Below the pieces are notes generated by a model. The model saw only the letters and a list, made by a program, of their open reading frames with translations. It had not been told where the DNA came from and did no database searches. Source: G965247265 sp965247265 (GTDB lineage: Bacteria > Pseudomonadota > Gammaproteobacteria > UBA4575). From it: a DNA stretch of 64,000 bases. Shown piece after piece: positions 54,648 through 63,913 of the stretch (its first letter is position 1; every line of letters begins with the position of its first letter). The stretch is taken from positions 1 to 64,000 of the forward strand of contig OZ252002.1 in the NCBI GenBank assembly GCA_965247265.1. The letters run 5' to 3'. The position numbers and the translations under genes were made by a program.

Positions 54648-55502
54648 TTACTGCTGAAAGCTTGATTTACGTTGTTGGTATAAATTATAAATCCTTTTCC
54701 AATTATCTCCGGGCATACCGCTACCAATAGTCTGCTGATTAATTTTCGTGGCAGGAAGGACCTCTTTTGTTGAACTGGTAATCCATATTTCTTCGGATGA
54801 GAAAAGCCAATCTTCAGGAATAGCTCTCTCTTCGCATGCAATTTTTAAATCTGTTAACAATTCTAATACTACATCTCGTGTAATTCCTGGTAATATTAAA
54901 TTATCTTTTGGATGCGTATAGACTGTTTCATTACGAACTACAAAAAGATTGCTAGCAGCTCCCTCTAGAGCAAATCCATCGCGTATTAATATAGCCTCAA
55001 CTGCCGCTAACTGCGCTGCATCTTGTCTTGCTAATATATTTGGTAATAATGTAATAACCTTAATGTCACAGCGCTGCCAACGCATATCTTTTGCTGTTAT
55101 CAATGCAACGCCATTTTCTAGCAAATCTTTTGGAACTTTGGCTAATGTGTTTGCCATTGCAAAAACAGTTGGGTTTGATCTTTCTGGAAACGCATGGTCT
55201 CGAGGCGCAATTCCCCTTGTAACTTGAATGTACACAGCAAGATCATTTGCTTGCGACTGTTGAATCAACGCTTCAATGATCCTTTTCCATTCTGAAACTG
55301 AGTGAGGATTATCAATACGAACCTCGTCCATACTTCGACTCAATCTCGAAATGTGGTATTGCAAATAGAACGGTTTTTTATTGTAAACAGGTATTAATTC
55401 GTAAATGCCATCACCAAATAAAAATCCACGATCAAGAGGCGATATATGACATGCGTCGAGCGGCTTATACTCGCCATTAAGAAATGCCAGAACTTTGTCC
55501 AC
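54648..55502 (-). CDS. dat: D-amino acid aminotransferase
   Basis: The 284-residue class IV PLP aminotransferase has SPLDRGFLFGDGIYELIPVY, the putative PLP lysine in CDIKVITLLPNILARQDAAQ, and EGAASNLFVV. These match D-alanine aminotransferase, which makes D-glutamate or D-alanine for peptidoglycan. It could also act on aminodeoxychorismate, but the setting between dacA and ybeD supports D-amino acids. GTG start, 19 bp after dacA. Confidence 0.87.
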   Translation of the reverse strand: MDKVLAFLNGEYKPLDACHISPLDRGFLFGDGIYELIPVYNKKPFYLQYHISRLSRSMDEVRIDNPHSVSEWKRIIEALIQQSQANDLAVYIQVTRGIAPRDHAFPERSNPTVFAMANTLAKVPKDLLENGVALITAKDMRWQRCDIKVITLLPNILARQDAAQLAAVEAILIRDGFALEGAASNLFVVRNETVYTHPKDNLILPGITRDVVLELLTDLKIACEERAIPEDWLFSSEEIWITSSTKEVLPATKINQQTIGSGMPGDNWKRIYNLYQQRKSSFQQ

Positions 55503-55521
55503 GAAATTGTTTTGAAAGTAA

Positions 55522-56661
55522 TTAGTGAAAAAACTTCAAGAAAAAATCAACGATACGGCGCCACAAATTCCCTTGCTGATTCGAATGCAATGCTACTAAA
55601 TTGTTCTCAGAAAAATCATGCCCATCAAACGTAACTTTAACAGTGCCTACATGATCCCCTGCATCAATGGGCGCTTCAATATCTGATTGAATATTCATTG
55701 TTGCTTTTAATGAATCGTATTTACCTCGTGGGATGGTAACAAATAAATCTTCACCAAGCCCCAACTGTATAAGCTCTGACACTCCTCCCCACATTCTTTG
55801 ATTTACAAGTGACTCCCCTGCTTTGTATAACTGGTGCGATTCGTAATATCTGAATCCATAGTTTAATAATGCTTGGGTATTAACCGTTCTTGATTTACTG
55901 CTATTTGCCCCTGTTACCACAGACAAAAGACGCATATCATTTCGAATAGCGGATGCGGCTAAACAATATCCGGCAGATTCTGTATACCCAGTTTTTAGAC
56001 CATCTACAGCTGAATCGCGCCATAAAAGTCTGTTTCGGTTATATTGCTTAATGCCATTAAACGTAAATTCTTTTTCAGAATAACGCTTATATTCTTCTGG
56101 AAAGTCTTTAATAACTACTCGAGACAATAAGGCCACATCATAAGCAGTCGTGTAATGATCTGGATCTGGTAACCCGGTTGAATTAGTAAAATGTGTGCCT
56201 TCAAGACCAAGTTTATTTGCTTCCGAATTCATTACATCTGCAAAAGCCTCCTCCGTCCCTGCTACATGTTCGGCTAATGCAACACTTGCATCATTACCAG
56301 ACTGAATGATTAACCCTAAAAGCAATTCTTCGAGAATTATTCTATCTCCTACTTCAACAAACATCCTTGACCCAACGGTACGCCACGCTTTTTCGCTTAT
56401 TAAGACCTGATCTACTAACGTTACATTTTCTGCAGCCAACGCCTTATACACAACATAAGCTGTCATAATCTTAGTTAGGCTTGCAGGATCAACTCGCGCC
56501 CTTGAGTTATGTTCAGCCAATACAGAACCACTCCCATAATCCATCAACACATAACTTGATGCATCAAACTCGGGTGGCGCAGGAATAGGGGATGTATCGG
56601 CGTTCACATATACACAAGTTATTAACAAAAAAAACATACTTGTTAGCTGTTTAATTCTCAT
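55522..56661 (-). CDS. dacA: D-alanyl-D-alanine carboxypeptidase (PBP5 type)
   Basis: The 379-residue periplasmic enzyme trims the terminal D-alanine of peptidoglycan stems. It has a signal peptide (LTSMFFLLITCVYVNA), the SxxK site in PASLTKIMTAYVV, SxN in IQSGNDASVALAEH, and KTG in VDGLKTGYTESAGY. The C-terminal domain ends in an amphipathic helix (RRIVDFFLKFF) that anchors PBP5-type proteins to the outer face of the inner membrane. Length is close to E. coli PBP5. Confidence 0.95.
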   Translation of the reverse strand: MRIKQLTSMFFLLITCVYVNADTSPIPAPPEFDASSYVLMDYGSGSVLAEHNSRARVDPASLTKIMTAYVVYKALAAENVTLVDQVLISEKAWRTVGSRMFVEVGDRIILEELLLGLIIQSGNDASVALAEHVAGTEEAFADVMNSEANKLGLEGTHFTNSTGLPDPDHYTTAYDVALLSRVVIKDFPEEYKRYSEKEFTFNGIKQYNRNRLLWRDSAVDGLKTGYTESAGYCLAASAIRNDMRLLSVVTGANSSKSRTVNTQALLNYGFRYYESHQLYKAGESLVNQRMWGGVSELIQLGLGEDLFVTIPRGKYDSLKATMNIQSDIEAPIDAGDHVGTVKVTFDGHDFSENNLVALHSNQQGNLWRRIVDFFLKFFH

Positions 56662-56697
56662 TAAATTTATTCCTTAATTACTTACTTGACGCTATTG

Positions 56698-57591
56698 TTA
56701 TTCGATCACAACACGATGTTCTGTCATGCCGATATCAATAAGTTTAGCAACGGTGTCGTCAGCAGATTGAACGGTAGATAATGGTCCAATTCTTACCCGA
56801 TGCAACTCTTTTTGGTTTTGAACAACAGACGATATCGTAACATCGCCTATTTCAAAATTATTTAATTGATTGACGAGTTGATCAGCATTAGCACGATCCC
56901 CAAATGCGCCGACTTGGACAAATACGCGAGGATCTACAGAATTAACATTTGCAGTTTGTTGTTGGCCTTCTAGTGGTGTACTCGTTGCTTTAACCTCCGT
57001 TACGACCTTGGCACTATCATTTGATGGAATAACATATTGATAGCTTAGCGGATCAAGCGCCCGCACTTCGACTAAACCTGTACCATCTCGGACAATATCG
57101 AGCTTGGTAGCAGCTGTGTAGGACAAGTCAATGATTCTATTATGATGAAAAGGTCCACGATCGTTTACACGGACAATTATTTGCCTTCCATTTTTAAGAT
57201 TTGTAACTTGCGCATATGTTGGTAAAGGCAATTGTGTATGTGCTGCAGTCATTGCGTACATATCATAAGGTTCTCCACTTGACGTGCGACGACCATGAAA
57301 TTTTTTCCCATACCATGATGCGATGCCTCTTTCCACATAACCATCACTCGTCGGCAACGTGTGATATCGCTTTCCAAAGACAACATAGGAACTTGGATTT
57401 CCGTAACGACTTTTAGGTTCAACCTTTGGAATAGGGCCTGGTGGAAGCTTTTGCGTTGTAGTCGCCGTAGCAACAGACACTTCTTCTTCGTTAGGTTGAT
57501 TTGTTGAACACGCTTGTAACCCAACAATAATAAAGACAAGCCCCCATGCGTAAATATTACGATCAATTGTTATGAAGTTAGTTTTGAGCAA
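56698..57591 (-). CDS. rlpA: Septal-ring lytic transglycosylase RlpA family lipoprotein
   Basis: The 297-residue protein has a lipobox (IIVGLQACST), the RlpA double-psi beta-barrel (GIASWYGKKFHGRRTSSGE, AAHTQLPLPTYAQVTNL, VRVNDRGPFHHNRIIDLSY) and a C-terminal SPOR domain (FVQVGAFGDRANADQLVNQL) for denuded glycan. RlpA is an outer-membrane lipoprotein acting at septa. The TTG start lies inside the end of mltB (14-bp overlap); no ATG is available before the lipobox. Confidence 0.93.
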   Translation of the reverse strand: MLKTNFITIDRNIYAWGLVFIIVGLQACSTNQPNEEEVSVATATTTQKLPPGPIPKVEPKSRYGNPSSYVVFGKRYHTLPTSDGYVERGIASWYGKKFHGRRTSSGEPYDMYAMTAAHTQLPLPTYAQVTNLKNGRQIIVRVNDRGPFHHNRIIDLSYTAATKLDIVRDGTGLVEVRALDPLSYQYVIPSNDSAKVVTEVKATSTPLEGQQQTANVNSVDPRVFVQVGAFGDRANADQLVNQLNNFEIGDVTISSVVQNQKELHRVRIGPLSTVQSADDTVAKLIDIGMTEHRVVIE

Positions 57592-58585
57592 CGTAGTCTT
57601 TGATATTTTGCTTGATCTGCTGGCTTAATTGGTATACAGCCATTGCATACATATGACTGTGGTTATAGCGAGTGATAACATAAAAATTATCAAAACCCAC
57701 CCAGTACTCTACTGAATTGTCATTTTTTAATTCAAGTAGTGCAACTTTTTTTTGCGAATACTGACTAGAATCTATTTCAACATCATACTGTGATAAATCA
57801 GACACCGATGCAACAGGTTTTATTCCTTTGCTTAATAATTCTGAATATCGTTCGCCATTTATTAACACAGGAACAGTGACTGGCTCATTTGCTTGCCAAC
57901 CATGTTTGCTAAAGTAGTTCGCGACACTTCCAATTATATCCTCGTTGCTATCCCATAAATCGCGCTGCCCATCCTCATTAAAATCTATTGCATATCGCCT
58001 ATAGCTACTAGATATAAACTGACTTTTACCCATAGCCCCGGCATACGACCCTTTTATTGTATTCGGATTAAACCCTTCTTCCTGAGTCAGCAACAGAAAT
58101 TGTTCTAACTCACTACGGAAAAATTTTTGGCGTGGCGGATAATCAAATCCTAAGGTAACTAATGAGTCGAGCACTTTGAATCTACCATCATATTTTCCAT
58201 AAAATGTCTCAACTCCAATTATGGCTACAACAATTTCTGGCGACACACCAAATTTTCTTTCGGCATCAGCTAGAATTCTTGCGTTATCCGACCAGAACTG
58301 CAAACCTTTATCAATGCGTTTTTGAGTTACAAATATCGCTCGATACTCCTCCCAATTTTTTTTCTTCTCTGCAGGGCGTTGTATTGCTTCCAGCACTTTT
58401 TCTTGCTTTTCTACACCGCTCATCAATTCTGATAATTCAGATTTAGGGTATTGGTGTTGCGCAGAAAATTTGTCAATGAACGAGATTACATCTTGCCGTT
58501 CTGCATAATTGCCATAAGCAAAGCAATAAATCGGCAACATGCAGAATATAAACATAATAACCGCAATGAACGTATACAACTTCAT
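57578..58585 (-). CDS. mltB: Membrane-associated lytic murein transglycosylase B
   Basis: The 335-residue protein has an N-terminal export signal (FIAVIMFIFCMLPIYCFAYG) and the MltB slt-type domain, with the catalytic glutamate in AIIGVETFYGKYDGRF, SYAGAMGKSQFISSSY and an EF-hand-like DFNEDGQRDLWDSNEDIIGS. It cleaves glycan strands in the periplasm. It starts within rodA (4-bp overlap) and ends within rlpA. No lipobox is clear, so it may be soluble unlike E. coli MltB. Confidence 0.93.
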   Translation of the reverse strand: MKLYTFIAVIMFIFCMLPIYCFAYGNYAERQDVISFIDKFSAQHQYPKSELSELMSGVEKQEKVLEAIQRPAEKKKNWEEYRAIFVTQKRIDKGLQFWSDNARILADAERKFGVSPEIVVAIIGVETFYGKYDGRFKVLDSLVTLGFDYPPRQKFFRSELEQFLLLTQEEGFNPNTIKGSYAGAMGKSQFISSSYRRYAIDFNEDGQRDLWDSNEDIIGSVANYFSKHGWQANEPVTVPVLINGERYSELLSKGIKPVASVSDLSQYDVEIDSSQYSQKKVALLELKNDNSVEYWVGFDNFYVITRYNHSHMYAMAVYQLSQQIKQNIKDYVAQN

Positions 58586-59676
58586 GACAATAATTTACGG
58601 TGCGAATGAATTGACATTAAAATTCCAAAACTTGCCAAAATTGTTACTGCGGATGTGCCGCCATAGCTAATTAAGGGTAATGGAACACCCACGACGGGTA
58701 GCAGACCACTAACCATTCCAATATTGACTACAAAATAAGAGAAAAAAGATAAACTTAAGCTCCCCGCTAGCAATCTCGAAAATGTATCCTGTGCACGTGC
58801 AGCAATGCTTAAGCCACGTAAGACAATAAATCCATAAATAAATAACAATAAAGCAACACCCATAAATCCAAATTCTTCGCTAAACACTGAGAATATAAAA
58901 TCCGTTGAACGTTCAGGTATAAAATCTAGCTGAGATTGTGTCCCATTCAACCACCCTTTCCCATAAATACCACCAGACCCAATCGCAATTTTGGACTGAA
59001 TGATATGGTATCCAGTTCCAAGTGGATCACTCTCAGGATTCAGTAGGGTAAGTATTCGTTGGCGCTGGTAGTCATGCAAATAAAACCAAAATAGTGGCAT
59101 ACAAGCCAAAACCAATCCAACAAATATTGTGAGTAGCCGCCACGTGATACCAGCTAAGAAGATAACAAATAAACCTGCTAAAACAATGAGTATCGCTGTT
59201 CCTAAGTCTGGCTGACGAACAATGAGTCCTGCAGGAATCGCAATAATTATTAATGCAATCACTATATCCTTCAATGAAGGCGGCATTGGCTTATCGCTAA
59301 AGTACCAAGCAACCATTATCGGCAAAAAAATTTTCATGAGCTCAGATGGCTGAAAACGAATAACGCCTAAATCAAGCCAACGTTGCGCACCTTTACCACT
59401 ATAACCAATCGCAATCACGACAAATAATAAAATCATGCCTATCGCAAATAACCATGGTGCCCAATTTGATAATTGTTTATTTGGAATTTGCGCTAAAGTA
59501 ATCAATGCAAAAAATCCTATCCCAAACCGAATGGACTGACGTGTAATTGCATTCATATCACCACTTGTTGCGCTATACAGCACTACCAGACTAATACCAA
59601 AAAGAATGATAAGCGCACCCATTAATGTAGGGTCAATACTTAAAATACTTTTTTCGTTGCTAATTGGTGTAGGCAT
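58582..59676 (-). CDS. rodA: Rod-shape determining glycosyltransferase RodA
   Basis: RodA is the SEDS-family peptidoglycan polymerase of the elongasome, partner of PBP2. The 364-residue protein has about ten membrane helices and SEDS motifs: RWLDLGVIRFQPSELMK, IVRQPDLGTAILIV, YHIIQSKIAIGSGGIYGKG, DFIFSVFSEEFGFMG and PLPLISYGGTSAV. It follows mrdA by 16 bp and overlaps mltB by 4 bp. Confidence 0.96.
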   Translation of the reverse strand: MPTPISNEKSILSIDPTLMGALIILFGISLVVLYSATSGDMNAITRQSIRFGIGFFALITLAQIPNKQLSNWAPWLFAIGMILLFVVIAIGYSGKGAQRWLDLGVIRFQPSELMKIFLPIMVAWYFSDKPMPPSLKDIVIALIIIAIPAGLIVRQPDLGTAILIVLAGLFVIFLAGITWRLLTIFVGLVLACMPLFWFYLHDYQRQRILTLLNPESDPLGTGYHIIQSKIAIGSGGIYGKGWLNGTQSQLDFIPERSTDFIFSVFSEEFGFMGVALLLFIYGFIVLRGLSIAARAQDTFSRLLAGSLSLSFFSYFVVNIGMVSGLLPVVGVPLPLISYGGTSAVTILASFGILMSIHSHRKLLS

Positions 59677-59692
59677 TTAATTATTATTAATG

Positions 59693-61558
59693 CTATTTTG
59701 AAACAGCTAATAATTCTTCTTTGCTTAATAAATAATGATCCATTACAACTTTTGCAACAGGTGCAGCAACTTTACTGCCACTTCCACCGTTCTCGACAAC
59801 CACCGCAATGGCTATTTTAGGTTCATCAATCGGCGCAAATGCAATAAATAGCCCATGATCGTGAAGTTTCTTATCGAGTTCTTCTGCTTTGTACTCTTCA
59901 TTTTCCGCTAACCCAAATACTTGTGCAGTACCTGTTTTACCTGCAATTTTATATTTTGCGTCTTTACCAATTCTATAAGCTGTCCCATTTGGTTTATGAA
60001 CAGCATCCTCCATCGCTGATATTATTTGGTCCCAATAATATTCATTTGACACTTCAATCGTTTGCATGGCAGTTGCATACATGCTCTCTTCCTCCTCACC
60101 TGGTGTACGTATTGCACGTAAAAATCTTGGCCGAATACCTTGACCACGCATTGCTAAAGCACTCGTTGCAGTAGCAAGCTGGAGCGGTGTAGTCAGCATA
60201 TAACCTTGGCCAATTCCGGTTATAATGGTTTCACCGGGGTACCAAGGCTGGCCATATACACCTCGCTTCCATTCTTGTGTAGGAATTAAACCTTTCGCTT
60301 CGCCCCAAGTATCTAACTCTGTTTTATAACCAAGATTAAATTGCATTAGAAATTCAGACATTCGATCAATACCAAGATTATTTGCTAGAGTATAAAAATA
60401 CACATCACACGATTGCGTTATGGCTTTGAACATATCAACTTTACCATGCCCACCTTTTTTCCAATCATGATACTTTCGTTTATGACCAGGCAATTTATAG
60501 TATGGGCCCGCATACATCGTCTTCTCAGCCCATGTGACACCATAATGCAAGCCCGCTAAAGCCAGCATTGGTTTTATTGTAGAACCGGGTGTATATTGGC
60601 CCCTTAATGCACGATTAAATAAAGGGCGATTTGGATTATCTCGTAGGGCTGAGTACTGTTTATTACTAATTCCATTTACAAACAAGTTTGGATCAAAATT
60701 TGGTTTACTTACAAATACTAAAACCTCACCAGTATAAGGATCCATTGCAACAACAGAACCATTTTGTTCACCTAATGCGTCTTCTGCTATTTTTTGTAGC
60801 CGAGAATCTAATGTTAAAATTAGGTCTGAGCCAGGACTTGGTGTGACTTTTTCTAAAACACGTAGTTTGCGCCCTTGCGCATTTATTTCAATGTGCTCAT
60901 ATCCAACTTCGCCATGAAGAATGTCTTCATAAAATTTTTCTACGCCTAATTTTCCAATATGTGTAGTCCCGCTATAATTTTTTTTATCTATCCATTGTGT
61001 TTCTTGTGCATTAATACGACCTACGTAACCCAACGCATGCGAGCCCATTCCTGCTAATGGATAATAGCGATTTGCGCGCGCCGTAATTTCCACCCCGGGA
61101 AAGTGATGGCGATTAACCGAAAACCGTGCGACTTCAACTTCACTTAAATTTAATTTTAAGGTACTAGATTCGAATGCTTGCTTTCTGTTCACATCGTCAT
61201 AAAATTTTCTAAGATGGTGCTCCTCTAATTCAATATATTTACCAACTCTTGTAACTACCTCTTCAATATTGTCAACTTCAACTGGAGTAACTTCTATTTG
61301 ATAACTGGGTTTATTGTCGGCAAGTAAATTTCGGTTTCGATCAAAAATTAAGCCTCGGGTGGGTGGTATCGGAACAATGCGCACGCGATTTTCTTGAGAC
61401 AATGTTGCATAGTGTTCATTGCTTGTTATTTGCAAATAAAAAAGCCGTGCCCCTAGCAAAAAAATACAAGCCGCCACAAATAGCGCGGCAATAATAGCGC
61501 GCACTCTAAAATAGCGTAACTCCACCTTAGGGTTTTTAAGAAAGTCGTGAGTTCCCAA
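59693..61558 (-). CDS. mrdA: Penicillin-binding protein 2
   Basis: PBP2 is the transpeptidase of cell elongation. The 621-residue protein has an N-terminal membrane anchor (IIAALFVAACIFLLGARLF), a dimerisation region, and the transpeptidase motifs: SxxK in TPGSTIKPMLALAG, SxN in TQSCDVYFYTLAN and KTG in IAGKTGTAQVF. TTG at 61558 is the only plausible start, 20 residues before the anchor. It is the first gene of the mrdA-rodA-mltB-rlpA-dacA run and divergent from hppA. Confidence 0.96.
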   Translation of the reverse strand: MGTHDFLKNPKVELRYFRVRAIIAALFVAACIFLLGARLFYLQITSNEHYATLSQENRVRIVPIPPTRGLIFDRNRNLLADNKPSYQIEVTPVEVDNIEEVVTRVGKYIELEEHHLRKFYDDVNRKQAFESSTLKLNLSEVEVARFSVNRHHFPGVEITARANRYYPLAGMGSHALGYVGRINAQETQWIDKKNYSGTTHIGKLGVEKFYEDILHGEVGYEHIEINAQGRKLRVLEKVTPSPGSDLILTLDSRLQKIAEDALGEQNGSVVAMDPYTGEVLVFVSKPNFDPNLFVNGISNKQYSALRDNPNRPLFNRALRGQYTPGSTIKPMLALAGLHYGVTWAEKTMYAGPYYKLPGHKRKYHDWKKGGHGKVDMFKAITQSCDVYFYTLANNLGIDRMSEFLMQFNLGYKTELDTWGEAKGLIPTQEWKRGVYGQPWYPGETIITGIGQGYMLTTPLQLATATSALAMRGQGIRPRFLRAIRTPGEEEESMYATAMQTIEVSNEYYWDQIISAMEDAVHKPNGTAYRIGKDAKYKIAGKTGTAQVFGLAENEEYKAEELDKKLHDHGLFIAFAPIDEPKIAIAVVVENGGSGSKVAAPVAKVVMDHYLLSKEELLAVSK

Positions 61559-61669
61559 TTTGGCTACACCAATATTTATTCAGTTAATTGATAAAATATA
61601 CACTTACAATTCCCGCCTATATACTAAATCTTAACCAATTGGTACATTTGTTTGCATGAGCTCATAAAA

Positions 61670-61700
61670 TTGGAAATATTGGCAACTTAGCCTATATAAT
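61670..61700 (+). promoter_or_regulatory. Candidate sigma-70 promoter for hppA
   Basis: TTGGAA (61670-61675) and TATATA (61693-61698) are separated by 17 bp, with TATAAT in a shifted register at 61695. They lie about 140 bp before the hppA start. The 280-bp region between mrdA and hppA otherwise shows the small palindrome accaattggt (61633-61642) and TGACGTCA further downstream, but no recognised operator. Confidence 0.4.
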
Positions 61701-61838
61701 TCCGGTCCGAAGAATGACATGACGTCACAATTTTCTAACCAGAGCACTGGGATTACCTATCTAAACTACATGATTAAGATTCGTGCTATTACCTAAAGCA
61801 AAAATTATAAATTTGTTACCTCTCAGGGAGAATTATTC

Positions 61839-63842
61839 ATGACAATCCATCAACTGCCTGTGTTATTAGGCATTTTGGGACTGTTCGCAGCATTTTTAAT
61901 TTATTTGTCTGTATTGCGTTACTCGCAGGGCTCAGGAAAAGTAGTCGAAATTGCCGATGCCATCCACACAGGTGCGATGACCTTCATGCGGCGCGAATAC
62001 ACCATTCTGTTTATATTTGCAGCCTGTGTAACCCTTGTCATATGGATTTCTGAACTCGGCCAAAATACAGCAATTGCATTTATTGTTGGGGCCTTATGCT
62101 CTTCTGCAGCCGGCTACATCGGAATGTATACGGCCACCCGTGCAAATGTACGCACGACAGTTGCCGCTCACGAAAAAGGTGCAGGGGCAGCGCTGAATGT
62201 TGCTTTTTTTGGTGGCTCAATAATGGGGTTAACGGTTGCAGCAATGGGGCTGCTAGGACTCGGTTCACTCTATTTAATATATGGACAAGATCCTGCCACG
62301 GCCAATGTCATACATGGATTTGGCATGGGCGCCTCCACCGTTGCATTATTTTCGCGTGTCGGCGGCGGCATCTTTACAAAAAGCGCAGATGTTGGTGCTG
62401 ATTTGGTTGGTAAAATAGAAGCAGGCATTCCTGAAGATGACCCACGTAATCCTGGAGTAATTGCCGACAATGTTGGCGACATCGTGGGTGATGTTGCAGG
62501 TATGGGATCAGATATATTTGAATCATATTGCGGCTCCATCATTGCAACAATTGCTATAGCTGCAACATTATCCCCTTTAGTCATCGAGCAGCTGGGCAGC
62601 AAAGATGTCCTCATGTTCTTGCCACTTGCATTGGCATCAACAGGTATTATTTGTTCTCTTCTTGGAATTCTTTTAGTAAAACTTGTCTCTGGAAAATCAC
62701 CAGCAACCGCACTTCGAATTGGAACATTTTCCGCTGCCGTAATTTTTATTATTGCGGCCTACTTTGTAATCAACAAGTTTGGTGTGAGTAATGGTATATG
62801 GATTGCAGTTCTGTCAGGCGCAGTAGGTGGAATTATTATTGGTCTTGTAACTGAGTATTACACTGGAGGCAGCCCCGTAAGAAAAATTGCTAAGGGTGGT
62901 GAAACAGGTCCAGCAACAGTGCTGATTGCTGGACTGGCAACGGGAATGCAATCAGTTGTGGTACCCGTATTAAGTATTGCTGCAATTATTTTCTTTGCAA
63001 ATCATTTTGCTAACTTATATGGCGTGGGTATTGCTGCAGTTGGAATGCTAGCAACCGTTGGCATTACTATGGCCATCGATGCCTACGGTCCCGTTGCAGA
63101 TAATGCGGGTGGAATTGCCGAAATGGCAGAGCTTGGTGAAGATGTTAGAAAAATTACAGATGAACTCGATGAGGTGGGTAATACAACCGCCGCGATAGGA
63201 AAAGGTTTTGCTATTGGTGCCGCAGCTTTAGCAGCACTTGCAATTATCACTGCTTTTCTTGCAGAAGTGAGTCATGGCAAAGAATCCATCGTATTAGATT
63301 TAAGTGATCCGATGGTTTTAGTAGGATTATTTATTGGTGGTATTTTCCCATTTATTGTTGCATCAATGACAATGACTGCAGTGGGTGATGCTGCATTTGA
63401 TATGATCAAAGAAATTCGCAGACAGTTTAAAGAAATACCTGGTTTGCTCGAAGGTAAAGCACAACCTGACACCATTCGCTGTATTGATATTGCAACAACG
63501 GCTGCATTAAAACGCATGATCCCTCCTGGATTATTAGCAGTCATTGCACCCGTTGTGGTGGGCTTTGGCTTTGGTGCTGAAACGCTAGGCGGAATGCTCG
63601 GCGGCGCATTATTAGGTTGCGTACTCCTTGCATTAATGATGGCAAACGCTGGCGGTGCATGGGATAACGCCAAAAAATATGTCGAAAAAGGAAACTTAGG
63701 CGGTAAAGGATCAGATGTTCACAAAGCAGCAGTTGTAGGTGACACGGTTGGTGACCCTTTCAAAGATACGTCCGGCCCGTCCATGAATATTTTAATTAAC
63801 GTAATGGCAATTGTAAGTCTCGTTATAGCACCATTATTATAA
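61839..63842 (+). CDS. hppA: Membrane-bound proton/sodium-translocating pyrophosphatase
   Basis: This 667-residue, about 16-helix protein hydrolyses pyrophosphate and pumps H+ or Na+ outward. Substrate-site motifs are present: DVGADLVGKIEAGIPEDDPR, NPGVIADNVGDIVGDVAGMG, AYGPVADNAGGIAEMAEL and DTVGDPFKDTSGPS. Around residue 450 the sequence is GNTTAAIGKG, where an alanine, not lysine, occupies the position that decides K+ dependence; this marks the K+-stimulated group, which includes both Na+ and H+ pumps. GGGAG lies 7 bp before the ATG. The energy saved from PPi fits the high PPi output of biosynthesis in methylotrophs. Confidence 0.95.
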   Translation: MTIHQLPVLLGILGLFAAFLIYLSVLRYSQGSGKVVEIADAIHTGAMTFMRREYTILFIFAACVTLVIWISELGQNTAIAFIVGALCSSAAGYIGMYTATRANVRTTVAAHEKGAGAALNVAFFGGSIMGLTVAAMGLLGLGSLYLIYGQDPATANVIHGFGMGASTVALFSRVGGGIFTKSADVGADLVGKIEAGIPEDDPRNPGVIADNVGDIVGDVAGMGSDIFESYCGSIIATIAIAATLSPLVIEQLGSKDVLMFLPLALASTGIICSLLGILLVKLVSGKSPATALRIGTFSAAVIFIIAAYFVINKFGVSNGIWIAVLSGAVGGIIIGLVTEYYTGGSPVRKIAKGGETGPATVLIAGLATGMQSVVVPVLSIAAIIFFANHFANLYGVGIAAVGMLATVGITMAIDAYGPVADNAGGIAEMAELGEDVRKITDELDEVGNTTAAIGKGFAIGAAALAALAIITAFLAEVSHGKESIVLDLSDPMVLVGLFIGGIFPFIVASMTMTAVGDAAFDMIKEIRRQFKEIPGLLEGKAQPDTIRCIDIATTAALKRMIPPGLLAVIAPVVVGFGFGAETLGGMLGGALLGCVLLALMMANAGGAWDNAKKYVEKGNLGGKGSDVHKAAVVGDTVGDPFKDTSGPSMNILINVMAIVSLVIAPLL

Positions 63843-63913
63843 AACTATTACTAATTTTGAATTACAAAATCGCAAATCTAGCTAATTATCTAAAATAATA
63901 CTTAACTCATCAA

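Noticed and set aside
63272..63673. 133-codon minus-strand frame inside hppA
   Set aside because: Antisense of a repetitive Gly/Ala-rich membrane protein, which commonly gives long open antisense frames.
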